Shown one piece after another: positions 1 through 8,296 of a stretch of 64,000 bases of DNA. The stretch comes from Gemmobacter denitrificans (GTDB lineage: Bacteria > Pseudomonadota > Alphaproteobacteria > Rhodobacterales > Rhodobacteraceae), in the NCBI RefSeq assembly GCF_036964905.1, contig NZ_JBALHR010000001.1, forward strand, positions 124,001 to 188,000, read 5' to 3'. The first letter of the stretch is position 1. Every line of letters begins with the position of its first letter. The notes under the pieces are model-generated. The model saw only the letters and a list, made by a program, of their open reading frames with translations, was not told the DNA's origin and searched no databases. The position numbers and the translations under genes were made by a program.

Positions 1-687
1 ACCATTGCCGCCATCACCTATCTGCCCGATGGGGCGGTGCAATTGTCGGGGCAGGGCCAGCCCGGGGCGACGGTGCGCCTTTATCTCGACAATGCCGAAA
101 TTGCGCAGGCTCTGGTGTCGGCCAATGGCAGCTGGATGAAGGTGCTGCGCGATGTGGCGCCCGGGCTTTACACCCTGCGCGCCGATCAACTCGATGGCAG
201 TGGCGCAGTGACCGCCCGGTTTGAAACGCCGTTCCAGCGCGAAACGATTGAGGCGCTGGCCGCTGTCATCAAGCCCCCTGCCGCACCCGGTGTGCCGCTG
301 GCGTCAGGTGCGCAGGCCGGTGCGACCGAGACCAGCCCCGCCGCACAGGCCCAGCCCGACCCCGCGCCGCAAGCTGGCACCGTGCCCGACACACCCGCCG
401 AGCCTGCAGCCACGGCTGCGGCCCCGGCCACTCCTGCGGCTGAACCGGACGCGGTGGCTGCGACGGGTGCCGCAGCGCCTGCAGCCACCACAACGGCCGA
501 ACCCGCGCCAGCTCCCCAGCCGGTTACCGTAACCGTGCAGCCGGGCTTTACCCTGTGGCGCATCGCACGCGACAATTTTGGCGACGGGGTGCTTTATGTG
601 AAGGTGTTCGAGGCCAACAAGGATCAGATCCGCGACCCGAACCTGATCTATCCGGGGCAGGTGTTCACGGTGCCGACAGGGAACTGA
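1..687 (+). CDS. LysM-domain protein, 3' part only
   Basis: The frame is open from the first base, so the gene starts outside the window; 228 residues remain. The first ~75 residues look like a beta-rich, Ig-like segment (VRLYLDNAEIAQALV, then GSWMKVLRDVAPG). A Pro/Ala/Thr/Glu-rich low-complexity linker follows, and a C-terminal LysM domain (TLWRIARDNFGDG ... NLIYPGQVFTVP) ends the protein. LysM domains bind N-acetylglucosamine glycans, so a cell-wall-associated role is expected. Its last 23 bases overlap the 3' end of the convergent ArsR gene. Start and full architecture cannot be judged. Confidence 0.85.
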   Translation, partial: TIAAITYLPDGAVQLSGQGQPGATVRLYLDNAEIAQALVSANGSWMKVLRDVAPGLYTLRADQLDGSGAVTARFETPFQRETIEALAAVIKPPAAPGVPLASGAQAGATETSPAAQAQPDPAPQAGTVPDTPAEPAATAAAPATPAAEPDAVAATGAAAPAATTTAEPAPAPQPVTVTVQPGFTLWRIARDNFGDGVLYVKVFEANKDQIRDPNLIYPGQVFTVPTGN

Positions 688-1009
688 GCCCGCGCGCACC
701 ATCGCAACAGGCGCGCACTTCGGGATGATCGGCGCAGCAATCGGCCAGAAGATAGTGAATCATCTGGCCGATGGCCGCCGTGTCCACCGCATAGATCACA
801 TTGCGCGACACCCGCTGCGATCGCAACAGCCCGGCCTGTTCCAGCGCGGCCAGATGAAAGGACAGGCGCGAGGCGGTCAGACCCAGTTCCCGCCCGATAT
901 CGCCGGCTGCCATCCCGGCTTCGCCCCGGCGCACCAGCAGGCGCACCAGATCAAGCCGGGCCTCATGGGCCAGGGCGGACAGGCAGGCGAGGACTTTACT
1001 CCGCTCCAT
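665..1009 (-). CDS. ArsR/SmtB-family metalloregulator
   Basis: A 114-residue winged-helix repressor. The N-terminal MERSKVLACLSALAHEARLDL and the recognition-helix segment GLTASRLSFHLAALEQAGLL are typical of ArsR proteins. The C-terminus carries two Cys pairs (DCC and ACC, in DCCADHPEVRACC), plausible ligands for a thiophilic metal or metalloid. The gene is divergent from the Atm1-type exporter, with an 85-bp gap that holds an inverted repeat, so it probably represses itself and possibly the exporter. Its 3' end overlaps the LysM gene by 23 bp. The effector ion cannot be read from sequence. Confidence 0.88.
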   Translation of the reverse strand: MERSKVLACLSALAHEARLDLVRLLVRRGEAGMAAGDIGRELGLTASRLSFHLAALEQAGLLRSQRVSRNVIYAVDTAAIGQMIHYLLADCCADHPEVRACCDGARGLSSLSAP

Positions 1010-1011
1010 CT

Positions 1012-1035
1012 TTCAACTACTCATGAAACGTTGAA
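1012..1035. promoter_or_regulatory. Candidate ArsR operator, inverted repeat TTCAAC-N12-GTTGAA
   Basis: A perfect 6-bp inverted repeat with a 12-bp spacer lies three bases upstream of the arsR start codon and within the arsR/exporter divergent gap. Size and geometry fit a dimeric ArsR-family operator. Binding is inferred from position only. Confidence 0.45.
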
Positions 1036-1094
1036 TTGAACCTGTGTAACCCAGCCTTGCCGCGCGATCAACCGGCAAGGGCAAGGAAGCCCGC

Positions 1095-2930
1095 ATGCGC
1101 CGACCGACCGACTCGATGACTTCTTCCGATGCCGATACCCCCAGCACCAGCGGCTGGGTGACTCTGCGCCGCGTGGCCCCCTATCTCTGGCCCCGGGGCG
1201 AAAGCTGGGTAAAGCGCCGCGTTGTCATGGCGCTGGCAATGTTGGTGGCGGCCAAGATCGTGTCGGTCTCGACCCCCTTCTTCTACAAACAGGCAGTGGA
1301 TGCGCTGGCGGGCGATACCCCCGATACTGGCACGCTGATCGGGCTGACAGCGGTGGGGCTGACGGTGGCCTACGGCCTTGCGCGCCTGGGGGCAGTGGCG
1401 TTTGGCGAATTGCGCGACGCGGTGTTCGTGCGGGTCGGGCAACGGGCGCTGCGCAAGCTGGCCTTGGAAACCTTTACCCACATCCATGCACTGTCGCTGC
1501 GCTATCACATCACCCGCAAGACCGGCGGGCTGTCGCGCATCATCGAACGCGGGGTGAAGGGCGTCGATTTCCTGCTCCGCTTCATGCTGTTTTCGATCGG
1601 GCCGCTGATCCTCGAACTGTCCATGGTCGCCGCGATCTTCGCCTTGCTGTTCGGCTGGCAATATATGGTGGTCGTGGTCGTGACCATCGCGCTGTATGTC
1701 ACCTTTACCCTGAAGGTGACAGAATGGCGCGTGGCGATCCGGCGCCAGATGAACGATCAGGACACCGACGCAAATCAGAAAGCCATCGACAGCCTGCTGA
1801 ATTTCGAAACTGTCCGCTACTTTGCCGCCGCCGGGCGTGAAGCCGCGCGTTATGACCGCGCGATGGAGGGATATGAGGCCGCGGCCGTCAAGACCGGGCA
1901 GTCGCTGGCGTTTCTCAATGCCGGGCAATCGCTCATCATCACCAGCGGTCTGGTGGCGGTCATGGTCATGGCGGCCAAAGGTGTGCAGGCGGGGGTGCTG
2001 ACCGTGGGCGATTTCGTCATGGTCAATGCCTATATGATCCAGATCACCATGCCGCTGAACTTCCTGGGCACGGTCTATCGCGAAATCCGTCAGGCGCTGG
2101 TCGATATGGGGCAGATGTTCGGCCTTTTGCTGCAGCCGGCTGAAATCACCGACAAGCCGGGCGCAGCTGCGCTGCGCGTCGCGGGGGGGCATATCCGGCT
2201 GGAAGATGTGCATTTCGCCTATGACCCGGAACGGCCGATCCTGCAGGGCATCACGCTGGATGTGCCACCCGGTCAGACTGTGGCGCTGGTGGGTCACTCG
2301 GGGTCGGGCAAATCGACCATCGGACGGTTGCTGTTCCGGTTCTATGACGTGACCGCCGGGCGGCTGACGATCGACGGGCAGGATATCCGCGAGGTGACCC
2401 AAGACAGCCTGCACCGGGCCATCGGGGTGGTGCCGCAGGATACCGTGCTGTTCAACGATACAATCTATTACAACATCGCCTATGGCCGCGCCGATGCCAC
2501 TCAGGCAGAGGTGGAGGCCGCAGCCAGGGCCGCGCGCATCCATGATTTCATCCTGTCGCTGCCCGATGGCTATGCCACCACGGTGGGGGAGCGCGGATTG
2601 AAGCTGTCAGGTGGGGAAAAGCAGCGCGTGGGCATTGCGCGCACCTTGCTGAAAAATCCGCCGATCCTGCTGCTGGACGAGGCCACTTCGGCGCTGGATA
2701 CCCAGACCGAAAGCGACATCCAGCATTCGCTGCGTGAAATGGGGCAGGGCCGCACCGTGATCACCATTGCGCACCGGCTTTCGACCATTGCCGATGCCGA
2801 CCGCATCGTGGTGCTGGAGGCAGGCCGCATTCTTGAAGAAGGCACCCATGAGGCGCTTCTGGCACGTGGCGGGCGTTATGCGGCCATGTGGGCGCTACAG
2901 GCCGCCGAGGAAGAGGCCGAGGCCGCTTGA
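1095..2930 (+). CDS. Atm1/HMT1-type ABC half-transporter
   Basis: A 611-residue half transporter: a six-helix membrane domain (about residues 45-335), then one ATPase domain. The ATPase shows Walker A GHSGSGKST, signature LSGGEKQR, Walker B ILLLDEATSALD and the H-loop IAHRLST. The N-terminal layout (WPRGESWVKRRVV, then PFFYKQAVDAL) matches the mitochondrial Atm1 / bacterial AtmA family, which exports glutathione conjugates linked to Fe-S biogenesis or heavy-metal tolerance. A divergent ArsR regulator points to the metal-detoxification role. It probably acts as a homodimer in the inner membrane. ATG start; an in-frame ATG six codons later is possible. Confidence 0.9.
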   Translation: MRRPTDSMTSSDADTPSTSGWVTLRRVAPYLWPRGESWVKRRVVMALAMLVAAKIVSVSTPFFYKQAVDALAGDTPDTGTLIGLTAVGLTVAYGLARLGAVAFGELRDAVFVRVGQRALRKLALETFTHIHALSLRYHITRKTGGLSRIIERGVKGVDFLLRFMLFSIGPLILELSMVAAIFALLFGWQYMVVVVVTIALYVTFTLKVTEWRVAIRRQMNDQDTDANQKAIDSLLNFETVRYFAAAGREAARYDRAMEGYEAAAVKTGQSLAFLNAGQSLIITSGLVAVMVMAAKGVQAGVLTVGDFVMVNAYMIQITMPLNFLGTVYREIRQALVDMGQMFGLLLQPAEITDKPGAAALRVAGGHIRLEDVHFAYDPERPILQGITLDVPPGQTVALVGHSGSGKSTIGRLLFRFYDVTAGRLTIDGQDIREVTQDSLHRAIGVVPQDTVLFNDTIYYNIAYGRADATQAEVEAAARAARIHDFILSLPDGYATTVGERGLKLSGGEKQRVGIARTLLKNPPILLLDEATSALDTQTESDIQHSLREMGQGRTVITIAHRLSTIADADRIVVLEAGRILEEGTHEALLARGGRYAAMWALQAAEEEAEAA

Positions 2931-2931
2931 C

Positions 2932-3846
2932 CTAGGGGCGGCTCGGGTCTGTCACCAGCGCGATGTCATCGAGCGTCAGGTTCTGGCCCCCCAGAACCTC
3001 GGCGATCACCGCGCCGTCAAAGCGGATGATGCCAGCCGTGCCATCCTCATTGGCGGTGACGGTAATCTCCGGGGTGATCGCATTGCCCTCATCATCGGTG
3101 GCAGGGGTGTAGAACAGCTCCAGCCGGTCGCCTGTGCCGTAATCGGTGATCTGGGTGATCTGATCCAGTTCATCGTTGCGCCGGTCGATCTGGAACAGAT
3201 CATTGCCCGCGCCACCGGTGCCACGATCCCCAAGGCCCAGCAACAGCCGGTCATTGCCCGCGCCGCCTTCCAGCGTGTCGAGCCCATCCACCTGGGCATC
3301 GCCTTCATTTTCGCTGCGGGTTTCCGACATGCCCGACAGGAAATCATCACCATCCCCGCCATAAAGCATGTCTGATCCGCTGCCGCCCAGGACGGTATCA
3401 TTGCCGACATGGCCGGCAAGCAGATCATTGCCGCCATTTCCATCCAGTTCATCGTCGCCCTCGCCACCGGAAACCGTATCGAAGCCCACGCCGGAATCGA
3501 TGGTGTCATTGCCGGTGCCGCCCATCGCGATGTCGTTGCCCTCCCGCAGAAGGGCCAGATCATCGCCCGCGCCAAGATTGGCGTAATCATCGCTGTCTGA
3601 ACCGTCCAGACTGTCATCGCCATCCAGAAGGAACCAGGCAAGGTTCTCTTGGCCGGCGGGCGGTTCAAGGTCATCATCGCCATCGGTTCCGTCGATACGG
3701 GCTGAATAGTCTTCGGCCTCGTAAAGCGGGTTCTCGGGATCGACGGGCGTTGGCGTTTCCTCGTCGTCATCCGAACTGAACAGGCCCAGATCCATGCCCA
3801 TGAAACCCAGGAACATCAGGATGTACAAAGTATAGGTCGGATCCAT
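2932..3846 (-). CDS. RTX-type calcium-binding repeat protein
   Basis: About 304 residues. The start was placed at the ATG giving MDPTYTLYILMFLGFMGMD, because the upstream extension is Arg/Pro-rich and unlike a coding start. After a short hydrophobic N-terminus and an acidic linker come six or more RTX nonapeptides of the GGxGxDxUx type (GGTGNDTID, GGEGDDELD, GGSGSDMLYGGDGDDFLSG, GGAGNDRLL, GGAGNDLFQ). These fold into a calcium-loaded parallel beta roll. RTX proteins usually leave the cell by type I secretion using a C-terminal signal; no secretion genes are adjacent. Its stop lies one base from the convergent exporter stop. Ligand or enzyme function unknown. Confidence 0.82.
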   Translation of the reverse strand: MDPTYTLYILMFLGFMGMDLGLFSSDDDEETPTPVDPENPLYEAEDYSARIDGTDGDDDLEPPAGQENLAWFLLDGDDSLDGSDSDDYANLGAGDDLALLREGNDIAMGGTGNDTIDSGVGFDTVSGGEGDDELDGNGGNDLLAGHVGNDTVLGGSGSDMLYGGDGDDFLSGMSETRSENEGDAQVDGLDTLEGGAGNDRLLLGLGDRGTGGAGNDLFQIDRRNDELDQITQITDYGTGDRLELFYTPATDDEGNAITPEITVTANEDGTAGIIRFDGAVIAEVLGGQNLTLDDIALVTDPSRP

Positions 3847-3985
3847 CTTCTGCCCCGGCACATGAACGATTGGGCTGGGTCTAGGCGATAATTGTGGTGA
3901 ATCATGGGCAATTCTCCTGCATTTCCGTGCCCTGCCGGAACTGCGGCGGTTGCATCCGGGCAAGGGGCTGACCTAGGATTGGACC

Positions 3986-4363
3986 ATGACGAAAAGCAAT
4001 CCCGCAGCCACGATCTGGCACAATCCTGCCTGTTCCAGCTCGCGCAAGGCTTTGGCCGCGCTGGAGGATGCGGGCCTGACGCCGCGGGTGATCCGCTACC
4101 TGGATACGGGCTGGACAGAGGAAAGCCTGCAGGATTTGCTTGCGGCGGCAGGCCTGCGTCCTTCCGATGCGTTGCGCCACAAGGCGCCCGGTGCTGCGGC
4201 GCTGCGGGGCGCCGCAGAAGCCACGATCCTTGCTGCAATGCTGGCGGATCCGGTTCTGGTGGAACGGCCCTTTGTGCAGACAGACCGGGGCACCGCGCTG
4301 TGCCGCCCTCTGGCGCGGCTTGAGGATCTGTTGCCTCTTGGCGCAGACCCTGCCAAGGGTTAG
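3986..4363 (+). CDS. arsC: ArsC-type (glutaredoxin-fold) arsenate reductase-like protein
   Basis: A 125-residue protein. IWHNPACSSSRKAL near the N-terminus corresponds to the ArsC active-site loop with the nucleophilic Cys; VERPFVQTDRGTALCRP near the C-terminus matches the ERP...RP region of the family. ArsC uses glutathione/glutaredoxin to reduce arsenate to arsenite. No arsenite pump or arsR is directly adjacent (an ArsR gene lies 3 kb upstream), so a related thiol-reductase role (YffB/Spx-like) cannot be excluded. It is followed after 34 bp by a LysR gene on the same strand. Confidence 0.75.
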   Translation: MTKSNPAATIWHNPACSSSRKALAALEDAGLTPRVIRYLDTGWTEESLQDLLAAAGLRPSDALRHKAPGAAALRGAAEATILAAMLADPVLVERPFVQTDRGTALCRPLARLEDLLPLGADPAKG

Positions 4364-4397
4364 GCTGACCCTAACCCAAATCAGCGAAAGGCGACGG

Positions 4398-5324
4398 ATG
4401 CCCCTGCGCTTTACCTTGCGCCAGTTGGAATATCTGGTCGCTGTCGGCGAATATGGGTCCATTGCTCAGGCGTCGGACAAGGTGAATGTGTCATCGCCTT
4501 CCATTTCGGCGGCCATTGCACAGTTGGAACAGGAATTCGGACTGCCGCTTTTCGTGCGCAAACACGCCCATGGCCTGTCGCTGACTCAAGGCGGGCGGCA
4601 ATTTGTCGAACAGGCCCGGGTGGTGCTGGCCCAGGCGGCGCAGTTGAACGATCTGGCCAACCGCATCACCGGGCAGGTGGGTGGGCCCTTGGCGGTAGGC
4701 TGCCTTGTGACCTTTGCACAGGTCGTCCTGCCGCGTCTGCGTCGCAGTTTCATCGACCGGTATCCGGCTGTCGATTTCCATCAGTTCGAACGCAATCAGC
4801 AGGAAATCTTTGATGGGTTGCGCCGGGCCGATCTGGATCTGGCCCTGTCATATGATCTGATGATCCCGCCCGATCTGGAATTCGTGCCGCTGGCCGAGCT
4901 GCCGCCCTATGCGCTGTTTCCGGCGGGGCATCCGCTGGCCGGGCGGGGTTCGGTCAGCCCGGGCGATCTGGCCCCGCATCCGATGGTGCTGCTCGACCTG
5001 CCGCTGTCGGCCGACTACTTTCTGTCGCTTTTCGCCGCTGCCGGTCTGCGCCCCCGCATCGCCGAGCGCACCCGCGACATGGCGGTGATGCAAAGCCTTG
5101 TGGGGCAGGGCTTTGGTTATTCCATCGCCAATATCCCGCCCTGGTCGGATCGCAGCCCCGATGGCTGCCCGCTGGTTTTTGTGCCACTGGACGGCGGCGC
5201 ATCTGCGCCTGTGCGGACGATCCGTCTTGGGCTGGTTCTGGCCGAAGGCGCGCGTGCCGCCCAGACAGTGCGGGCCTTCATCAGCCATTGTGCCGCCGAA
5301 ATGACCACGGGTTTCGCCCGTTGA
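4398..5324 (+). CDS. LysR-family transcriptional regulator
   Basis: 308 residues from an ATG preceded by AAAGGCGACGG. The N-terminal helix-turn-helix is clear (LRQLEYLVAVGEYGSIAQAS, then SSPSISAAIAQLEQEFGLPLF), followed by a two-lobed periplasmic-binding-like effector domain (from about residue 90, GGPLAVGCLVTFAQ). The target is unknown. The CbiX-like gene 60 bp downstream on the same strand is one possible target, but LysR proteins usually control a divergent gene and none is present here. Confidence 0.88.
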   Translation: MPLRFTLRQLEYLVAVGEYGSIAQASDKVNVSSPSISAAIAQLEQEFGLPLFVRKHAHGLSLTQGGRQFVEQARVVLAQAAQLNDLANRITGQVGGPLAVGCLVTFAQVVLPRLRRSFIDRYPAVDFHQFERNQQEIFDGLRRADLDLALSYDLMIPPDLEFVPLAELPPYALFPAGHPLAGRGSVSPGDLAPHPMVLLDLPLSADYFLSLFAAAGLRPRIAERTRDMAVMQSLVGQGFGYSIANIPPWSDRSPDGCPLVFVPLDGGASAPVRTIRLGLVLAEGARAAQTVRAFISHCAAEMTTGFAR

Positions 5325-5384
5325 AGGCAGGTGCTGGACAATCGCCATGCCCCGGCTATCTCTGGCCTCAGCCAAGGGGGACCC

Positions 5385-6089
5385 ATGACCGATGAAGCCA
5401 GCCGCCGTGCCATTCTTGTGGCCCATGGGTCGCCCGCCGATCCGCAGCCGCAAGAAGGCTGGATGATGGCGCTGGCGACACGGGTGCGCCTGTGGTTGCC
5501 GGGCTGGCAGGTGGCGGGCACCACGCTGGCCTTGCCGGGCGCCTTGGAGGCCGCATTGGCGGCCTTGCCCGATGCGGTGATCTATCCATTTTTCATGGCC
5601 GAAGGCTGGTTTACCCGCAAAACCCTGCCGCGCCGGTTGCAAGAGGCGGGGGCAGGAGGTTCCGAGCAACTGCCTGCCTTCGGCCATGACCCGGGCATGG
5701 CCGATCTGCTGGGCCAGACGGCTGCGGCGGCCCGTGTCGCCCATGGCCTGCCTGCTGACGCCACGTTGCTGCTGGCAGCGCATGGCTCGCAGGTGTCACG
5801 CGCCTCGGCCACAATAACCGAATCCCTTGCTGCGCGGCTGCGCGCGGCGGGGCCCGCGCCGGTTGTGACAGGCTATGTGGAAGAAGCCCCTTTTCTGGCC
5901 GATGCGGCAGCGGCGATCCGTGGGCCTGCGCTTTGCCTGCCCTTCTTTGCCACTCGTGCGGGCCATGTGTCGGATGATGTGCCGCATGCCCTGCGTCGGG
6001 CGGGCTTTTCGGGCCCGCTTTTGCCTGCCATCGGCGAACATCCGGATGCCGCACGGATGATTGCGCAGGCTTTGATGAACGGACGTTAG
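5385..6089 (+). CDS. CbiX/SirB-family sirohydrochlorin chelatase-like protein
   Basis: About 234 residues; the ATG at this position has an AAGGGGG ribosome site. The protein is two-fold symmetric: an AHGSP motif near the N-terminus and a second AHGS motif (LLLAAHGSQVSRASA) mid-protein, as in long CbiX/SirB proteins. These insert Co or Fe into sirohydrochlorin for cobalamin or siroheme. The surrounding genes are not cobalamin genes, so the metal and pathway are undecided. Siroheme is needed by the sulfite reductase encoded at 49-50.7 kb. Confidence 0.75.
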   Translation: MTDEASRRAILVAHGSPADPQPQEGWMMALATRVRLWLPGWQVAGTTLALPGALEAALAALPDAVIYPFFMAEGWFTRKTLPRRLQEAGAGGSEQLPAFGHDPGMADLLGQTAAAARVAHGLPADATLLLAAHGSQVSRASATITESLAARLRAAGPAPVVTGYVEEAPFLADAAAAIRGPALCLPFFATRAGHVSDDVPHALRRAGFSGPLLPAIGEHPDAARMIAQALMNGR

Positions 6090-6198
6090 ATTTCCCGCAC
6101 CAGGCCCTGCGGTGCCTTGAACGCCGTCCTCCCGCCATCCTGCCCTTGGCAAGCCCTTGGCCTTGCGTGTAAGACAGCACAAAGAATGGGAGAGACCG

Positions 6199-6846
6199 GT
6201 GAGCAACCCCGAAAGTTTCATCGACGAAGTCACCGAAGAGGTGCGCCGCGACAAGCTTTTCGCGATGTTCCGCAAATATGGCTGGATCGGCGTCGTGCTG
6301 GTGCTGGCCGTGGTCGGGGGCGCCGCCTGGACGGAATGGCAGCGTGCCAGCGCCGCAGCGCGGGCGCAGGCCTTTGGGGATGCGCTGCTGACGGCGCTGG
6401 AGGCCGACACGCCCGAAGCCCGCAGCGCCGCCCTGGCAGCCGTGCCTGCCGATGGTGAACAGGTTGCGTTGCGCGATCTGATGCTGGCATCTGATCCGGC
6501 GCGCGACCGGGCGGCAGCACTGGCCGCATTGGACAAGGTGGCGAATGATGCCAGCCTGCCGCAGGTCTGGCGCGATCTGGCCGTCCTGCGCCGGAGCGCC
6601 CTGCAGGGCGCTGATATACCGCTGGCCGATCGCCGCGCCGCGCTGGAACCTTTGGCCCAGCCGGGCCGGGTGTTCCGGGTGATGGCATCAGAACAACTGG
6701 CCTATCTTCTGATCGAGGAAGGCCAGACCGATGCGGCCATTGCCAGCCTGCGTGCGCTTGTCTCGGATGCCGAGGCCCCCGGGGGCTTGCGCAACCGGGC
6801 CAGCCAGATGATTGTGGCCCTTGGCGGCGATCCGGCGCAGGGCTGA
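6199..6846 (+). CDS. YfgM-like tetratricopeptide membrane protein
   Basis: 215 residues from a GTG start with GGGAGAG in front (VSNPESFIDEVTEEVRRDKL). An amphipathic N-terminus is followed by one membrane helix (YGWIGVVLVLAVVGGAAW) and a helical Ala-rich periplasmic part resembling TPR repeats. This is the architecture of YfgM (TPR_21), an ancillary SecYEG subunit linked to periplasmic chaperones. The next genes are bamB and der, the same order as yfgM-bamB-der in enterobacteria, which supports the call. Confidence 0.85.
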   Translation: MSNPESFIDEVTEEVRRDKLFAMFRKYGWIGVVLVLAVVGGAAWTEWQRASAAARAQAFGDALLTALEADTPEARSAALAAVPADGEQVALRDLMLASDPARDRAAALAALDKVANDASLPQVWRDLAVLRRSALQGADIPLADRRAALEPLAQPGRVFRVMASEQLAYLLIEEGQTDAAIASLRALVSDAEAPGGLRNRASQMIVALGGDPAQG

Positions 6847-6891
6847 TTTGCGCTGTCCCACCACGCCTTTTGCCTGACCGGGAGTGATACC

Positions 6892-8235
6892 GTGACGCTG
6901 CTGAAATCCGCCGTATCCGGCCTTGCCCTTGTGGCGCTGCTGGCCGCCTGCGAGAAAGAGGTCATCCTGCCGGGTGAACGCTTTGGCACCCGTGTCGATC
7001 TTGAGGCCAGCCAGCCCAGCGAAACCAATCCCCGGCCCAGCGACCCGACGGCGCAGGTGGTGAATGCAGCGCGGCCCATCGCCTTGCCCGCCGCCCAGGC
7101 CAATGCCGAATGGACACACCGCGCCGGCAATGCCCGTCATCTGTCGCCGCATGGCGCGCTGTCAGCGGCACCGCAGCGGGTGTGGAGCGTGGCGATCGGT
7201 ACAGGCTCCAGCCGCCGCAACCGCATCTCGGCTGCTCCCGTTGTGGGCGATGACCGCATCTATACGCTGGATGCCAATGCCGGGCTGCAGGCCACCGGGT
7301 TGAACGGGGCGGTGCAATGGTCCATCGATCTGACCCCGGCCACCGACCGCGCGTCCGAGATTTCGGGGGGCGGGCTGGCCTATGGCGGGGGCAAGGTGTT
7401 CATTGCCACGGTCTATGGCGAGTTGATCGCCGTGGAAGGGGCCTCGGGGCGCATCCTGTGGCGGCAACGTCTGGGGGCCTCGGTCGCCGGTGCCCCGGCG
7501 GTGGAAGGCAATACCGTCTATGTGGTCGGCCGCGATGGCTCGGCCTGGGCGGTTGAAACCACCGATGGCAAGGTGCGCTGGCAAGTGCCGGGCAGCGATG
7601 CCGCGCTTGGGGTTGTCGGGTCCTCCGCCCCTGCGGTGATGGATGGATCGGTGCTGTTCCCGATGGTTTCGGGCGAGCTTGTCTCGGCGCTCAAGGCAGG
7701 GGGCACGCGGTCCTGGGGGGCCAATGTCGTCGGCAACCGGCTGGGCAAGGGCTATGCCGGGATCACCGATCTGACCGGCGATCCGGTTGTGGCGGGTGAT
7801 CGCATCTATGTGGGCAATATGGCCGGGCGCACCTATGCGCTCGATACCGCTGGCCAGACGGTCTGGGTTGCACCCGAAGGGGCGCAAGGGCCGGTTCTGG
7901 TGGTGGGCGGTTCGGTGTTCCTGGTCAATGACGAGGCCCGCCTGGTCCGTCTTGATGCCACGACGGGCGAGCGTATCTGGTCGGTGGAAATGCCCTATTT
8001 CGAAAAGGCCAAGACCAAGAAACGCCTGCGCGTGACGCCGCATTATGGCCCGGTTCTGGCAGGCGGTCGGATTGCAGTTGCGTCTGGCGATGGTGTGCTG
8101 CGGCTGTTTTCGCCCTCCGATGGCACGCTGGTCGCGACGGCAGAAATTCCCGGCGGGGCTGCGGCGCAACCGGCACTGGCCGGGGGGATGCTGCTGGTCG
8201 TCGGCACCAACGGGCAACTTCACGCTTTCCGTTGA
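6892..8235 (+). CDS. bamB: Outer membrane assembly lipoprotein BamB-like (PQQ beta-propeller)
   Basis: 447 residues, GTG start behind GGGAGTG. The N-terminus is a lipoprotein signal with lipobox LLAAC, followed by an unstructured linker. From about residue 90 a series of propeller blades appears (GDDRIYTLDANAGLQA, GASGRILWRQ, DGKVRWQVPG, GDRIYVGNMAGRTYALDT). BamB helps the BAM complex insert beta-barrel proteins; the BamA partner is in this window at 24.2-26.6 kb. The position between the YfgM-like gene and der strengthens the assignment over a generic PQQ-repeat protein. Confidence 0.9.
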   Translation: MTLLKSAVSGLALVALLAACEKEVILPGERFGTRVDLEASQPSETNPRPSDPTAQVVNAARPIALPAAQANAEWTHRAGNARHLSPHGALSAAPQRVWSVAIGTGSSRRNRISAAPVVGDDRIYTLDANAGLQATGLNGAVQWSIDLTPATDRASEISGGGLAYGGGKVFIATVYGELIAVEGASGRILWRQRLGASVAGAPAVEGNTVYVVGRDGSAWAVETTDGKVRWQVPGSDAALGVVGSSAPAVMDGSVLFPMVSGELVSALKAGGTRSWGANVVGNRLGKGYAGITDLTGDPVVAGDRIYVGNMAGRTYALDTAGQTVWVAPEGAQGPVLVVGGSVFLVNDEARLVRLDATTGERIWSVEMPYFEKAKTKKRLRVTPHYGPVLAGGRIAVASGDGVLRLFSPSDGTLVATAEIPGGAAAQPALAGGMLLVVGTNGQLHAFR

Positions 8236-8296
8236 GGCCGATCCGGTGTAAGGCCGTCCGCTTGACCTGTATGACCCGCGCCCCCGGAGGGCAGAG

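Noticed and set aside
1068..2543. Long His/Gln/Arg-rich open frame antisense to the Atm1-type gene
   Set aside because: It is a mirror of a high-GC coding region with low-complexity composition and no family resemblance; the plus-strand ABC protein is unambiguous.
2932..3963. Longer start for the RTX protein at 3963
   Set aside because: The extra 39 residues are Arg/Pro/Ser-rich, overlap the arsC promoter region and have no recognisable signal; the ATG at 3846 opens the hydrophobic N-terminus.
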